Below, one piece after another: positions 9,466 through 24,000 of a DNA stretch of 64,000 nt (within the stretch, counting starts at the first letter, position 1; every line of letters begins with the position of its first letter). The stretch comes from Astropecten irregularis. Its lineage: Eukaryota; Echinodermata; Asteroidea; Paxillosida; Astropectinidae. Location: positions 5,890,001 to 5,954,000 of the forward strand of contig OZ020249.1 of assembly GCA_963971285.1 (NCBI GenBank). Reading direction: 5' to 3'. The notes under the pieces were generated by a model. That model was not told the DNA's origin, ran no database searches, and worked only from the letters and a program-made list of their open reading frames with translations. The position numbers were made by a program, and so were the translations under genes.

Positions 9466-12400
9466 GACCACATGATTTTTCTTCAATTTCACTGGCTAAC
9501 AAAATGGCCTCAAATTACACCAAAATCTTTCCATGACAAGCTGATTGGCATTTTTCTTGCTTGGAATGGTTCCTGGTAGTCATAGCTACCTATGAGGAAG
9601 ATAGCGCGCATTTCTGAAAAAAGTTACTTTTGGGCAAAAATTGAAAAAAAACTGCTGTGCGGGACCACATGATTTTTCTTAAATTTCACTGACTACCAAA
9701 ATGGCCTCAAATTACACCAAAATCCTTCCATGACAAGTTGATTGGCATTTTTCTTGCTGGGAATGGTTCCTGGTAGTCATAGCTAGCTATGAGGAAGGTC
9801 GCGTGCATTTCTGAAAAAAGTCGGTGAGGGGACAAAATTGAAAAAAGCTGCTGTGCGGGACCACATGGATTTTTCTGAAATTTGACTGACTACCAAATTG
9901 GCCTCAAATTACACCAAAATCCTTCCATGACAAGTTGATTGGCATTTTTCTTGCTGGGAATGGTTGCTGGTAGTCATAGCTAGCTATGAGGAAGGTAGCG
10001 CGCATTTCTGAAAAAAGTCGGTTTGGGGCCAAAATTGAAAAAAGCTGCTGTGGGGGACCACATGGATTTTTCTGAAATTTGACTGACTACCAAAATGGCC
10101 TCAAATTACACCAAAATCTTTCCATGACAAGCTGATTGGCATTTTTCTTGCTTGGAATGGTTCCTGGTAGTCATAGCTACCTATGAGGAAGATAGCACGC
10201 ATTTCTGAAAAAAGTCGGTTTGGGGCCAAAATTGAAAAAAGCTGCTGTGGGGGACCACACGATTTTTATTAAATTTCACTGGCTAACAAAATGGCCTCAA
10301 CTTACACCAAAATCCTTCCATGACAATTTGATTGGCATTGTTCAAGCTCGAAATGGTTCCTGGTAGTCATAGCTACCTATGAGGAGATACATGTAGCGCG
10401 CATTTCTGAAAAAAGTTACTTTTGGGCAAAAATTGAAAAAAAACTGCTGTGCGGGACCACATGATTTTTCTTAAATTTCACTGACTACCAAAATGGCCTA
10501 AAATTACACCAAAATCCTTCCATGACAAGTTGATAGGCATTTTTCTTGCTGGGAATGGTTCCTGGTAGTCATAGCTAGCTATGAGGAAGGTAGCGCGCAT
10601 TTCTGAAAAAAGTCGGTTTGGGGCCAAAATTCAAAAAAGCTGCTGTGGGGGACCACATGATTTTTCTTAAATTTCACTGGCTAACAAAATGGCCTCAAAT
10701 TACACCAAAATCCTTGCATGACAATTTGATTGGCATTGTTCAAGCTCGAAATGGTTCCTGGTAGTCATAGCTACCTATGAGGAAGATGGCGCGCATTTCT
10801 GAAAAAAGTTACTTTTGGGCAAAAATTGAAAAAAAACTGCTGTGCGGGACCACATGATTTTTCTTAAATTTCACTGACTACCAAAATGGCCTCAAATTAC
10901 ACCAAAATCCTTCCATGACAAGTTGATTGGCATTTTTCTTGCTGGGAATGGTTCCTGGTAGTCATAGCTAGCTATGAGGAAGGTAGCACGCATTTCTGAA
11001 AAAAGGCGGTTTGGGGCCAAAATTGAAAAAAGCTGCTGTGGGGGACCACATGAGTTTTCTTAAATTTAACTGACTAACAAAATGGCCTCAAATTACACCA
11101 AAATCCTTGCATGACATTTTGATTGGCATTTTTCAAGCTCGAAATGGTTCCTGGTAGTCATAGCTACCTATGAGGAAGATAGCGCGCATTTATGAAAAAA
11201 GTTACTTTTGGGCACAAATTGAAAAAAACTGCTGTGGGGGACCACATGGATTTTTCTGAAATTTGACTGACTACCAAAATGGCCTCAATTTACACCAAAA
11301 TCCTTCCATGAAAAGTTGATTGGCATTTTTCTTGCTGGGAATGGTTCCTGGTAGTCATAGCTAGCTATGAGGAAGGTAGCGCGCATTTCTGAAAAAAGTC
11401 GGTTTGGGGCCAAAATTGAAAAAAGCTGCTGTGGGGGACCACATGGATTTTTCTGAAATTTGACTGACTACCAAAATGGCCTCAAATTACACCAAAATCT
11501 TTCCATGACAAGCTGATTGGCATTTTTCTTGCTTGGAATGGTTCCTGGTAGTCATAGCTACCTATGAGGAAGATAGCGCGCATTTCTGAAAAAAGTTACT
11601 TTTGGGCAAAAATTGAAAAAAAACTGCTGTGCGGGACCACATGATTTTTCTTAAATTTCACTGACTACCAAAATGGCCTCAAATTACACCAAAATCCTTC
11701 CATGACAAGTTGATTGGCATTTTTCTTGCTGGGAATGGTTCCTGGTAGTCATAGCTAGCTATGAGGAAGGTCGCGTGCATTTCTGAAAAAAGTCGGTTAG
11801 GGGACAAAATTGAAAAAAGCTGCTGTGGGGGACCACATGGATTTTTCTGAAATTTGACTGACTACCAAATTGGCCTCAAATTACACCAAAATCCTTCCAT
11901 GACAAGTTGATTGGCATTTTTCTTGCTGGGAATGGTTGCTGGTAGTCATAGCTAGCTATGAGGAAGGTAGCGCATTTCGAAAAAGGTCGGTTTGGGGCCA
12001 AAATTGAAAAAAGCTGCTGTGGGGGACCAAATGGATTTTTCTGAAATTTGACGGACTACCAAAATGGCCTCAAATTACACCAAAATCCTCCCAAGACAAG
12101 TTGATAGGAATTTTTCTTGCTGGGAATGGTTCCTGATAGTCATAGCTAGCTATGAGGAAGGTAGCGCGCATTTCTGAAAAAAGTCGGTTTGGGGCCAAAA
12201 TTGAAAAAAGCTGATGTGGGGGACCACATGGATTTTTCTGAAATTTGACTGACTACCAAAATGGCCTCAAATTACACCAAAATCCTTCCATGACAAGTTG
12301 ATAGGAATTTTTCTTACTGGGAATGGTTCCTGGTAGTCATAGCTAGCTATGAGGAAGGTAGCGCGTATTTCTGAAAAAAGTTGGTTTGGGGCTTAATATG

Positions 12401-13195
12401 AAAAAAGCTGCTGTGGGGGACCACATGGATTTTTCTGAAATTTGACTGACTACCAAAATGGCCTCAAATTACAACGAAATCCTTCCATGACAAGTTCTTT
12501 GGCATTTTTCTTGCTGGAAATGGTTGCTGGTAGTCATAGCTAGCTATGAGGAAGGTAGCGCGCATTTCTGAAAAAAGTTACTTTTGGGCAAAAATTGAAA
12601 AAAACTGCTGTGGGGGACCACATGGATTTTTCTGAAATTTGACTGACTACCAAAATGGCCTCAATTTACACCAAAATCCTTCCATGAAAAGTTGATTGGC
12701 ATTTTTCTTGCTGGGAATGGTTCCTGGTAGTCATAGCTAGCTATGAGGAAGGTAGCGCGCATTTCTGAAAAAAGTCGGTTTGGGGCCAAAATTGAAAAAA
12801 GCTGCTGTGGGGGACCACATGGATTTTTCTGAAATTTGACTGACTACCAAAATGGCCTCAAATTACACCAAAATCTTTCCATGACAAGCTGATTGGCATT
12901 TTTCTTGCTTGGAATGGTTCCTGGTAGTCATAGCTACCTATGAGGAAGATAGCACGCATTTCTGAAAAAAGTCGGTTTGGGGCCAAAATTGAAAAAAGCT
13001 GCTGTGGGGGACCACACGATTTTTATTAAATTTCACTGGCTAACAAAATGGCCTCAACTTACACCAAAATCCTTCCATGACAATTTGATTGGCATTGTTC
13101 AAGCTCGAAATGGTTCCTGGTAGTCATAGCTACCTATGAGGAGATACATGTAGCGCGCATTTCTGAAAAAAGTTACTTTTGGGCAAAAATTGAAA
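8440..13195 (+). repeat. Higher-order block, copied to 24240-28995 (offset 15800)
   Basis: The rare variant GATGGCGCGC at 10785 recurs at 26585, and GGGGCTTAATATG at 12391 recurs at 28191, both exactly 15800 bp on. The block is about 24 monomers long. The copies look nearly identical over the stretches compared. Confidence 0.75.
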
Positions 13196-14489
13196 AAAGC
13201 TGCTGTGGGGGACCACACGATTTTTATTAAATTTCACTGGCTAACAAAATGGCCTCAACTTACACCAAAATCCTTCCATGACAATTTGATTGGCATTGTT
13301 CAAGCTCGAAATGGTTCCTGGTAGTCATAGCTACCTATGAGGAGATACATGTAGCGCGCATTTCTGAAAAAAATTACTTTTGGGCAAAAATTGAAAAAAA
13401 AATGCTGTGCGGGACCACATGATTTTTCTTAAAATTTCACTGACTACCAAAATGGCCTCAAATTACACCAAAATCCTTCCATGACAAGTTGATAGGCATT
13501 TTTCTTGCTGGGAATGGTTCCTGGTAGTCATAGCTAGCTATGAGGAAGGTAGCGCGTATTTCTGAAAAAAGTCTGTTTGGGGCCAAAATTGAAAAAAGAT
13601 GCTGTGGGGGACCACATGATTTTTCTTCAATTTCACTGGCTAACAAAATGGCCTCAAATTACACCAAAATCCTTGCATGACAAGTTGATTGACATTTTTC
13701 TTGCTGGGAATGGTTCCTGGTAGTCATAGCTACCTATGAGGAAGATAGTGCGCATTTCTGAAAAAAGTTACTTTTGGGCAAAAATTGAAAAAAACTGCTG
13801 TGGGGGACCACATGGATTTTTCTGAAATTTGACTGACTACTAAAATGGCCTCAAATTACACCAAAATCCTACCATGAAAAGTTGATTGGCATTTTTCTTG
13901 CTGGGAATGGTTCCTGGTAGTCATAGCTAGCTATGAGGAAGGTAGCGCGGATTTTTGAAAAAAGTCGGTTTGGGGCCAAAATTGAAAAAAGCTGCTGTGG
14001 GGGACCACATGGATTTTTCTGAAATTTGACTGACTACCAAAATGGCCTCAAATTACACCAAAATCTTTCCATGACAAGCTGATTGGCATTTTTCTTGCTT
14101 GGAATGGTTCCTGGTAGTCATAGCTACCTATGAGGAAGATAGCACGCATTTCTGAAAAAAGTCGGTTTGGGGCCAAAATTGAAAAAAGCTGCTGTGGGGG
14201 ACCACACGATTTTTATTAAATTTCACTGGCTAACAAAATGGCCTCAACTTACACCAAAATCCTTCCATGACAATTTGATTGCCATTGTTCAAGCTCGAAA
14301 TGGTTCCTGGTAGTCATAGCTAGCTATGAGGAAGGTAGCGCGCATTTCTGAAAAAAGTCGGTTTGGGGCCAAAATTGAAAAAAGCTGATGTGGGGGACCA
14401 CATGGATTTTTCTGAAATTTGACTGACTACCAAAATGGCCTCAAATTACACCAAAATCCTTCCATGACAAGTTGATAGGAATTTTTCTT

Positions 14490-17400
14490 ACTGGGAATGG
14501 TTCCTGGTAGTCATAGCTAGCTATGAGGAAGGTCGCGTGCATTTCTGAAAAAAGTCGGTTAGGGGACAAAATTGAAAAAAGCTGCTGTGCGGGACCACAT
14601 GGATTTTTCTGAAATTTGACTGACTACCAAATTGGCCTCAAATTACACCAAAATCCTTCCATGACAAGTTGATTGGCATTTTTCTTGCTGGGAATGGTTG
14701 CTGGTAGTCATAGCTAGCTATGAGGAAGGTAGCGCGCATTTCTGAAAAAAGTCGGTTTGGGGCCAAAATTGAAAAAAGCTGCTGTGGGGGACCACATGGA
14801 TTTTTCTGAAATTTGACTGACTACCAAAATGGCCTCAAATTACACCAAAATCTTTCCATGACAAGCTGATTGGCATTTTTCTTGCTTGGAATGGTTCCTG
14901 GTAGTCATAGCTACCTATGAGGAAGATAGCACGCATTTCTGAAAAAAGTCGGTTTGGGGCCAAAATTGAAAAAAGCTGCTGTGGGGGACCACACGATTTT
15001 TATTAAATTTCACTGGCTAACAAAATGGCCTCAACTTACACCAAAATCCTTCCATGACAATTTGATTGGCATTGTTCAAGCTCGAAATGGTTCCTGGTAG
15101 TCATAGCTACCTATGAGGAGATACATGTAGCGCGCATTTCTTTAAAAAGTTACTTTTGGGCAAAAATTGAAAAAAGCTGCTGTGGGGGACCACACGATTT
15201 TTATTAAATTTCACTGGCTAACAAAATGGCCTCAACTTACACCAAAATCCTTCCATGACAATTTGATTGGCATTGTTCAAGCTCGAAATGGTTCCTGGTA
15301 GTCATAGCTACCTATGAGGAGATACATGTAGCGCGCATTTCTGAAAAAAAGTTACTTTTGGGCAAAAATTGAAAAAAAAATGCTGTGCGGGACCACATGA
15401 TTTTTCTTAAAATTTCACTGACTACCAAAATGGCCTCAAATTACACCAAAATCCTTCCATGACAAGTTGATAGGCATTTTTCTTGCTGGGAATGGTTCCT
15501 GGTAGTCATAGCTAGCTATGAGGAAGGTAGCGCGTATTTCTGAAAAAAGTTACTTTTGGGCAAAAATTGAAAAAAGATGCTGTGGGGGACCACATGATTT
15601 TTCTTAAATTTCACTGACTAACAAAATGGCCTCAAATTACACCAAAATCCTTGCATGACAAGTTGATTGACATTTTTCTTGCTGGGAATGGTTCCTGGTA
15701 GTCATAGCTACCTATGAGGAAGATAGTGCGCATTTCTGAAAAAAGTTACTTTTGGGCAAAAATTGAAAAAAACTGCTGTGGGGGACCACATGGATTTTTC
15801 TGAAATTTGACTGACTACTAAAATGGCCTCAAATTACACCAAAATCCTACCATGAAAAGTTGATTGGCATTTTTCTTGCTGGGAATGGTTCCTGGTAGTC
15901 ATAGCTAGCTATGAGGAAGGTAGCGCGCATTTCTGAAAAAAGTCGGTTTGGGGCCAAAAATGAAAAAAGCTGCTGTGGGGGACCACATGATTTTTCTTCA
16001 ATTTCACTGGCTAACAAAATGGCCTCAAATTACACCAAAATCTTTCCATGACAAGCTGATTGGCATTTTTCTTGCTTGGAATGGTTCCTGGTAGTCATAG
16101 CTACCTATGAGGAAGATAGCGCGCATTTCTGAAAAAAGTTACTTTTGGGCAAAAATTGAAAAAAAACTGCTGTGCGGGACCACATGATTTTTCTTAAATT
16201 TCACTGACTACCAAAATGGCCTCAAATTACACCAAAATCCTTCCATGACAAGTTGATTGGCATTTTTCTTGCTGGGAATGGTTCCTGGTAGTCATAGCTA
16301 GCTATGAGGAAGGTCGCGTGCATTTCTGAAAAAAGTCGGTTAGGGGACAAAATTGAAAAAAGCTGCTGTGCGGGACCACATGGATTTTTCTGAAATTTGA
16401 CTGACTACCAAATTGGCCTCAAATTACACCAAAATCCTTCCATGACAAGTTGATTGGCATTTTTCTTGCTGGGAATGGTTGCTGGTAGTCATAGCTAGCT
16501 ATGAGGAAGGTAGCGCGCATTTCTGAAAAAAGTCGGTTTGGGGCCAAAATTGAAAAAAGCTGCTGTGGGGGACCACATGGATTTTTCTGAAATTTGACTG
16601 ACTACCAAAATGGCCTCAAATTAAACCAAAATCTTTCCTTGACAAGCTGATTGGCATTTTTCTTGCTTGGAATGGTTCCTGGTAGTCATAGCTACCTATG
16701 AGGAAGATAGCACGCATTTCTGAAAAAAGTCGGTTTGGGGCCAAAATTGAAAAAAGCTGCTGTGGGGGACCACACGATTTTTATTAAATTTCACTGGCTA
16801 ACAAAATGGCCTCAACTTACACCAAAATCCTTCCATGACAATTTGATTGGCATTGTTCAAGCTCGAAATGGTTCCTGGTAGTCATAGCTACCTATGAGGA
16901 GATACATGTAGCGCGCATTTCTGAAAAAAGTTACTTTTGGGCAAAAATTGAAAAAAGCTGCTGTGGGGGACCACACGATTTTTATTAAATTTCACTGGCT
17001 AACAAAATGGCCTCAACTTACACCAAAATCCTTCCATGACAATTTGATTGGCATTGTTCAAGCTCGAAATGGTTCCTGGTAGTCATAGCTACCTATGAGG
17101 AGATACATGTAGCGCGCATTTCTGAAAAAAATTACTTTTGGGCAAAAATTGAAAAAAAAATGCTGTGCGGGACCACATGATTTTTCTTAAAATTTCACTG
17201 ACTACCAAAATGGCCTCAAATTACACCAAAATCCTTCCATGACAAGTTGATAGGCATTTTTCTTGCTGGGAATGGTTCCTGGTAGTCATAGCTAGCTATG
17301 AGGAAGGTAGCGCGTATTTCTGAAAAAAGTCTGTTTGGGGCCAAAATTGAAAAAAGATGCTGTGGGGGACCACATGATTTTTCTTAAATTTCACTGACTA

Positions 17401-19680
17401 ACAAAATGGCCTCAAATTACACCAAAATCCTTGCATGACAAGTTGATTGACATTTTTCTTGCTGGGAATGGTTCCTCGTAGTCATAGCTACCTATGAGGA
17501 AGATAGTGCGCATTTCTGAAAAAAGTTACTTTTGGGCAAAAATTGAAAAAAACTGCTGTGGGGGACCACATGGATTTTTCTGAAATTTGACTGACTACTA
17601 AAATGGCCTCAAATTACACCAAAATCCTACCATGAAAAGTTGATTGGCATTTTTCTTGCTGGGAATGGTTCCTGGTAGTCATAGCTAGCTATGAGGAAGG
17701 TAGCGCGGATTTTTGAAAAAAGTCGGTTTGGGGCCAAAAATGAAAAAAGCTGCTGTGGGGGACCACATGATTTTTCTTCAATTTCACTGGCTAACAAAAT
17801 GGCCTCAAATTACACCAAAATCTTTCCATGACAAGCTGATTGGCATTTTTCTTGCTTGGAATGGTTCCTGGTAGTCATAGCTACCTATGAGGAAGATAGC
17901 GCGCATTTCTGAAAAAAAGTTACTTTTGGGCAAAAATTGAAAAAAACTGCTGTGGGGGACCACATGGATTTTTCTGAAATTTGACTGACTACTAAAATGG
18001 CCTCAAATTACACCAAAATCCTACCATGAAAAGTTGATTGGCATTTTTCTTGCTGGGAATGGTTCCTGGTAGTCATAGCTAGCTATGAGGAAGGTAGCGC
18101 GGATTTTTGAAAAAAGTCGGTTTGGGGCCAAAATTGAAAAAAGCTGCTGTGGGGGACCACATGGATTTTTCTGAAATTTGACTGACTACCAAAATGGCCT
18201 CAAATTACACCAAAATCTTTCCATGACAAGCTGATTGGCATTTTTCTTGCTTGGAATGGTTCCTGGTAGTCATAGCTACCTATGAGGAAGATAGCACGCA
18301 TTTCTGAAAAAAGTCGGTTTGGGGCCAAAATTGAAAAAAGCTGCTGTGGGGGACCACACGATTTTTATTAAATTTCACTGGCTAACAAAATGGCCTCAAC
18401 TTACACCAAAATCCTTCCATGACAATTTGATTGCCATTGTTCAAGCTCGAAATGGTTCCTGGTAGTCATAGCTACCTATGAGGAGATACATGTAGCGCGC
18501 ATTTCTGAAAAAAGTTACTTTTGGGCAAAAATTGAAAAAAGCTGCTGTGGGGGACCACACGATTTTTATTAAATTTCAATGGCTAACAAAATGGCCTCAA
18601 CTTACACCAAAATCCTTCCATGACAATTTGATTGGCATTGTTCAAGCTCGAAATGGTTCCTGGTAGTCATAGCTACCTATGAGGAAGATAGCGCGCATTT
18701 CTGAAAAAAAGTTACTTTTGGGCAAAAATTGAAAAAAAACTGCTGTGCGGGACCACATGGATTTTTCTGAAATTTGACTGACTACTAAAATGGCCTCAAA
18801 TTACACCAAAATCCTACCATGAAAAGTTGATTGGCATTTTTCTTGCTGGGAATGGTTCCTGGTAGTCATAGCTACCTATGAGGAAGATAGCGCGCATTTC
18901 TGAAAAAAGTTACTTTTGGGCAAAAATTGAAAAAAAACTGCTGTGCGGGACCACATGATTTTTCTTAAATTTCACTGACTACCAAAATGGCCTCAAATTA
19001 CACCAAAATCCTTCCATGACAAGTTGATTGGCATTTTTCTTGCTGGGAATGGTTCCTGGTAGTCATAGCTAGCTATGAGGAAGGTCGCGTGCATTTCTGA
19101 AAAAAGTCGGTTAGGGGACAAAAATGAAAAAAGCTTCTGTGGGGGACCAAATGGATTTTTCTGAAATTTGACTGACTACCAAATTGGCCTCAAATTACAC
19201 CAAAATCCTTCCATGACAAGCTGATTGGCATTTTTCTTGCTGGGAATGGTTGCTGGTAGTCATAGCTAGCTATGAGGAAGGTAGCGCATTTCTGAAAAAA
19301 GTCGGTTTGGGGCCAAAATTGAAAAAAGCTGCTGTGGGGGACCAAAAGGATTTTTCTGAAATTTGACTGACTACCAAAATGGCCTCAAATTACACCAAAA
19401 TCCTCCCATGACAAGTTGATAGGAATTTTTCTTGCTGGGAATGGTTCCTGATAGTCATAGCTAGCTATGAGGAAGGTAGCGCGCATTTTCGAAAAAAGTC
19501 GGTTTGGGGCCAAAATTGAAAAAAGCTGCTGTGGGGGACCACATGGATTTTTCTGAAATTTGACTGACTACCAAAATGGCCTCAAATTACATCAAAATCC
19601 TTCCATGACAAGTTGATAGGAATTTTTCTTACTGGGAATGGTTCCTGGTAGTCATAGCTAGCTATGAGGAAGGTAGCGCG
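14490..19680 (+). repeat. Higher-order block, copied to 33653-38843 (offset 19163)
   Basis: Markers AAATTAAACC (16618 to 35781) and GCGCGGATTTTTG (17703 to 36866, 18097 to 37260) all keep the offset of 19163. One base differs at 18571-18580 against 37734-37743 (TTCAAT against TTCACT). Confidence 0.75.
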
Positions 19681-21080
19681 TATTTCTGAAAAAAGTTACT
19701 TTTGGGCCAAAATTGAAAAAAGCTGCTGTGGGGGACCACACGATTTTTATTAAATTTCACTGGCTAACAAAATGGCCTCAACTTACACCAAAATCCTTCC
19801 ATGACAATTTGATTGCCATTGTTCAAGCTCGAAATGGTTCCTGGTAGTCATAGCTACCTATGAGGAGATACATGTAGCGCGCATTTCTGAAAAAAGTTAC
19901 TTTTGGGCAAAAATTGAAAAAAGCTGCTGTGGGGGACCACACGATTTTTATTAAATTTCAATGGCTAACAAAATGGCCTCAACTTACACCAAAATCCTTC
20001 CATGACAATTTGATTGGCATTGTTCAAGCTCGAAATGGTTCCTGGTAGTCATAGCTACCTATGAGGAAGATAGCGCGCATTTCTGAAAAAAAGTTACTTT
20101 TGGGCAAAAATTGAAAAAAAACTGCTGTGCGGGACCACATGGATTTTTCTGAAATTTGACTGACTACTAAAATGGCCTCAAATTACACCAAAATCCTACC
20201 ATGAAAAGTTGATTGGCATTTTTCTTGCTGGGAATGGTTCCTGGTAGTCATAGCTACCTATGAGGAAGATAGCGCGCATTTCTGAAAAAAGTTACTTTTG
20301 GGCAAAAATTGAAAAAAAACTGCTGTGCGGGACCACATGATTTTTCTTAAATTTCACTGACTACCAAAATGGCCTCAAATTACACCAAAATCCTTCCATG
20401 ACAAGTTGATTGGCATTTTTCTTGCTGGGAATGGTTCCTGGTAGTCATAGCTAGCTATGAGGAAGGTCGCGTGCATTTCTGAAAAAAGTCGGTTAGGGGA
20501 CAAAAATGAAAAAAGCTTCTGTGGGGGACCAAATGGATTTTTCTGAAATTTGACTGACTACCAAATTGGCCTCAAATTACACCAAAATCCTTCCATGACA
20601 AGCTGATTGGCATTTTTCTTGCTGGGAATGGTTGCTGGTAGTCATAGCTAGCTATGAGGAAGGTAGCGCATTTCTGAAAAAAGTCGGTTTGGGGCCAAAA
20701 TTGAAAAAAGCTGCTGTGGGGGACCAAAAGGATTTTTCTGAAATTTGACTGACTACCAAAATGGCCTCAAATTACACCAAAATCCTCCCATGACAAGTTG
20801 ATAGGAATTTTTCTTGCTGGGAATGGTTCCTGATAGTCATAGCTAGCTATGAGGAAGGTAGCGCGCATTTTCGAAAAAAGTCGGTTTGGGGCCAAAATTG
20901 AAAAAAGCTGCTGTGGGGGACCACATGGATTTTTCTGAAATTTGACTGACTACCAAAATGGCCTCAAATTACATCAAAATCCTTCCATGACAAGTTGATA
21001 GGAATTTTTCTTACTGGGAATGGTTCCTGGTAGTCATAGCTAGCTATGAGGAAGGTAGCGCGTATTTCTGAAAAAAGTTA
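18325..21080 (+). repeat. Tandem duplication, period 1382 (7 monomers)
   Basis: Private variants AAATTTCAATGG (18571, 19953), a GCGCATTTTC junction (19481, 20863) and ACATCAAAATCC (19589, 20971) are all exactly 1382 bp apart. Confidence 0.8.
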
Positions 21081-24000
21081 CTTTTGGGCAAAAATTGAAA
21101 AAAGATGCTGTGGGGGACCACATGATTTTTCTTAAATTTCACTGACTAACAAAATGGCCTCAAATTACACCAAAATCCTTGCATGACAAGTTGATTGACA
21201 TTTTTCTTGCTGGGAATGGTTCCTGGTAGTCATAGCTACCTATGAGGAAGATAGTGCGCATTTCTGAAAAAAGTTACTTTTGGGCAAAAATTGAAAAAAA
21301 CTGCTGTGGGGGACCACATGGATTTTTCTGAAATTTGACTGACTACTAAAATGGCCTCAAATTACACCAAAATCCTACCATGAAAAGTTGATTGGCATTT
21401 TTCTTGCTGGGAATGGTTCCTGGTAGTCATAGCTAGCTATGAGGAAGGTAGCGCGCATTTCTGAAAAAAGTCGGTTTGGGGCCAAAAATGAAAAAAGCTG
21501 CTGTGGGGGACCACATGATTTTTCTTCAATTTCACTGGCTAACAAAATGGCCTCAAATTACACCAAAATCTTTCCATGACAAGCTGATTGGCATTTTTCT
21601 TGCTTGGAATGGTTCCTGGTAGTCATAGCTACCTATGAGGAAGATAGCGCGCATTTCTGAAAAAAGTTACTTTTGGGCAAAAATTGAAAAAAAACTGCTG
21701 TGCGGGACCACATGATTTTTCTTAAATTTCACTGACTACCAAAATGGCCTCAAATTACACCAAAATCCTTCCATGACAAGTTGATTGGCATTTTTCTTGC
21801 TGGGAATGGTTCCTGGTAGTCATAGCTAGCTATGAGGAAGGTCGCGTGCATTTCTGAAAAAAGTCGGTTAGGGGACAAAATTGAAAAAAGCTGCTGTGCG
21901 GGACCACATGGATTTTTCTGAAATTTGACTGACTACCAAATTGGCCTCAAATTACACCAAAATCCTTCCATGACAAGTTGATTGGCATTTTTCTTGCTGG
22001 GAATGGTTGCTGGTAGTCATAGCTAGCTATGAGGAAGGTAGCGCGCATTTCTGAAAAAAGTCGGTTTGGGGCCAAAATTGAAAAAAGCTGCTGTGGGGGA
22101 CCACATGGATTTTTCTGAAATTTGACTGACTACCAAATTGGCCTCAAATTACACCAAAATCCTTCCATGACAAGTTGATTGGCATTTTTCTTGCTGGGAA
22201 TGGTTGCTGGTAGTCATAGCTAGCTATGAGGAAGGTAGCGCATTTCGAAAAAGGTCGGTTTGGGGCCAAAATTGAAAAAAGCTGCTGTGGGGGACCAAAT
22301 GGATTTTTCTGAAATTTGACGGACTACCAAAATGGCCTCAAATTACACCAAAATCCTCCCAAGACAAGTTGATAGGAATTTTTCTTGCTGGGAATGGTTC
22401 CTGATAGTCATAGCTAGCTATGAGGAAGGTAGCGCGCATTTCTGAAAAAAGTCGGTTTGGGGCCAAAATTGAAAAAAGCTGATGTGGGGGACCACATGGA
22501 TTTTTCTGAAATTTGACTGACTACCAAAATGGCCTCAAATTACACCAAAATCCTTCCATGACAAGTTGATAGGAATTTTTCTTACTGGGAATGGTTCCTG
22601 GTAGTCATAGCTAGCTATGAGGAAGGTAGCGCGTATTTCTGAAAAAAGTTGGTTTGGGGCTTAATATGAAAAAAGCTGCTGTGGGGGACCACATGGATTT
22701 TTCTGAAATTTGACTGACTACCAAAATGGCCTCAAATTACACCGAAATCCTTCCATGACAAGTTGTTTGGCATTTTTCTTGCTGGAAATGGTTGCTGGTA
22801 GTCATAGCTAGCTATGAGGAAGGTAGCGCGCATTTCTGAAAAAAGTTACTTTTGGGCAAAAATTGAAAAAAACTGCTGTGGGGGACCACATGGATTTTTC
22901 TGAAATTTGACTGACTACCAAAATGGCCTCAATTTACACCAAAATCCTTCCATGAAAAGTTGATTGGCATTTTTCTTGCTGGGAATGGTTCCTGGTAGTC
23001 ATAGCTAGCTATGAGGAAGGTAGCGCGCATTTCTGAAAAAAGTCGGTTTGGGGCCAAAATTGAAAAAAGCTGCTGTGGGGGACCACATGGATTTTTCTGA
23101 AATTTGACTGACTACCAAAATGGCCTCAAATTACACCAAAATCTTTCCATGACAAGCTGATTGGCATTTTTCTTGCTTGGAATGGTTCCTGGTAGTCATA
23201 GCTACCTATGAGGAAGATAGCACGCATTTCTGAAAAAAGTCGGTTTGGGGCCAAAATTGAAAAAAGCTGCTGTGGGGGACCACACGATTTTTATTAAATT
23301 TCACTGGCTAACAAAATGGCCTCAACTTACACCAAAATCCTTCCATGACAATTTGATTGGCATTGTTCAAGCTCGAAATGGTTCCTGGTAGTCATAGCTA
23401 CCTATGAGGAGATACATGTAGCGCGCATTTCTGAAAAAAGTTACTTTTGGGCAAAAATTGAAAAAAGCTGCTGTGGGGGACCACACGATTTTTATTAAAT
23501 TTCACTGGCTAACAAAATGGCCTCAACTTACACCAAAATCCTTCCATGACAATTTGATTGGCATTGTTCAAGCTCGAAATGGTTCCTGGTAGTCATAGCT
23601 ACCTATGAGGAGATACATGTAGCGCGCATTTCTGAAAAAAAGTTACTTTTGGGCAAAAATTGAAAAAAAAATGCTGTGCGGGACCACATGATTTTTCTTA
23701 AAATTTCACTGACTACCAAAATGGCCTCAAATTACACCAAAATCCTTCCATGACAAGTTGATAGGCATTTTTCTTGCTGGGAATGGTTCCTGGTAGTCAT
23801 AGCTAGCTATGAGGAAGGTAGCGCGTATTTCTGAAAAAAGTCTGTTTGGGGCCAAAATTGAAAAAAGATGCTGTGGGGGACCACATGATTTTTCTTAAAT
23901 TTCACTGACTAACAAAATGGCCTCAAATTACACCAAAATCCTTGCATGACAAGTTGATTGACATTTTTCTTGCTGGGAATGGTTCCTGGTAGTCATAGCT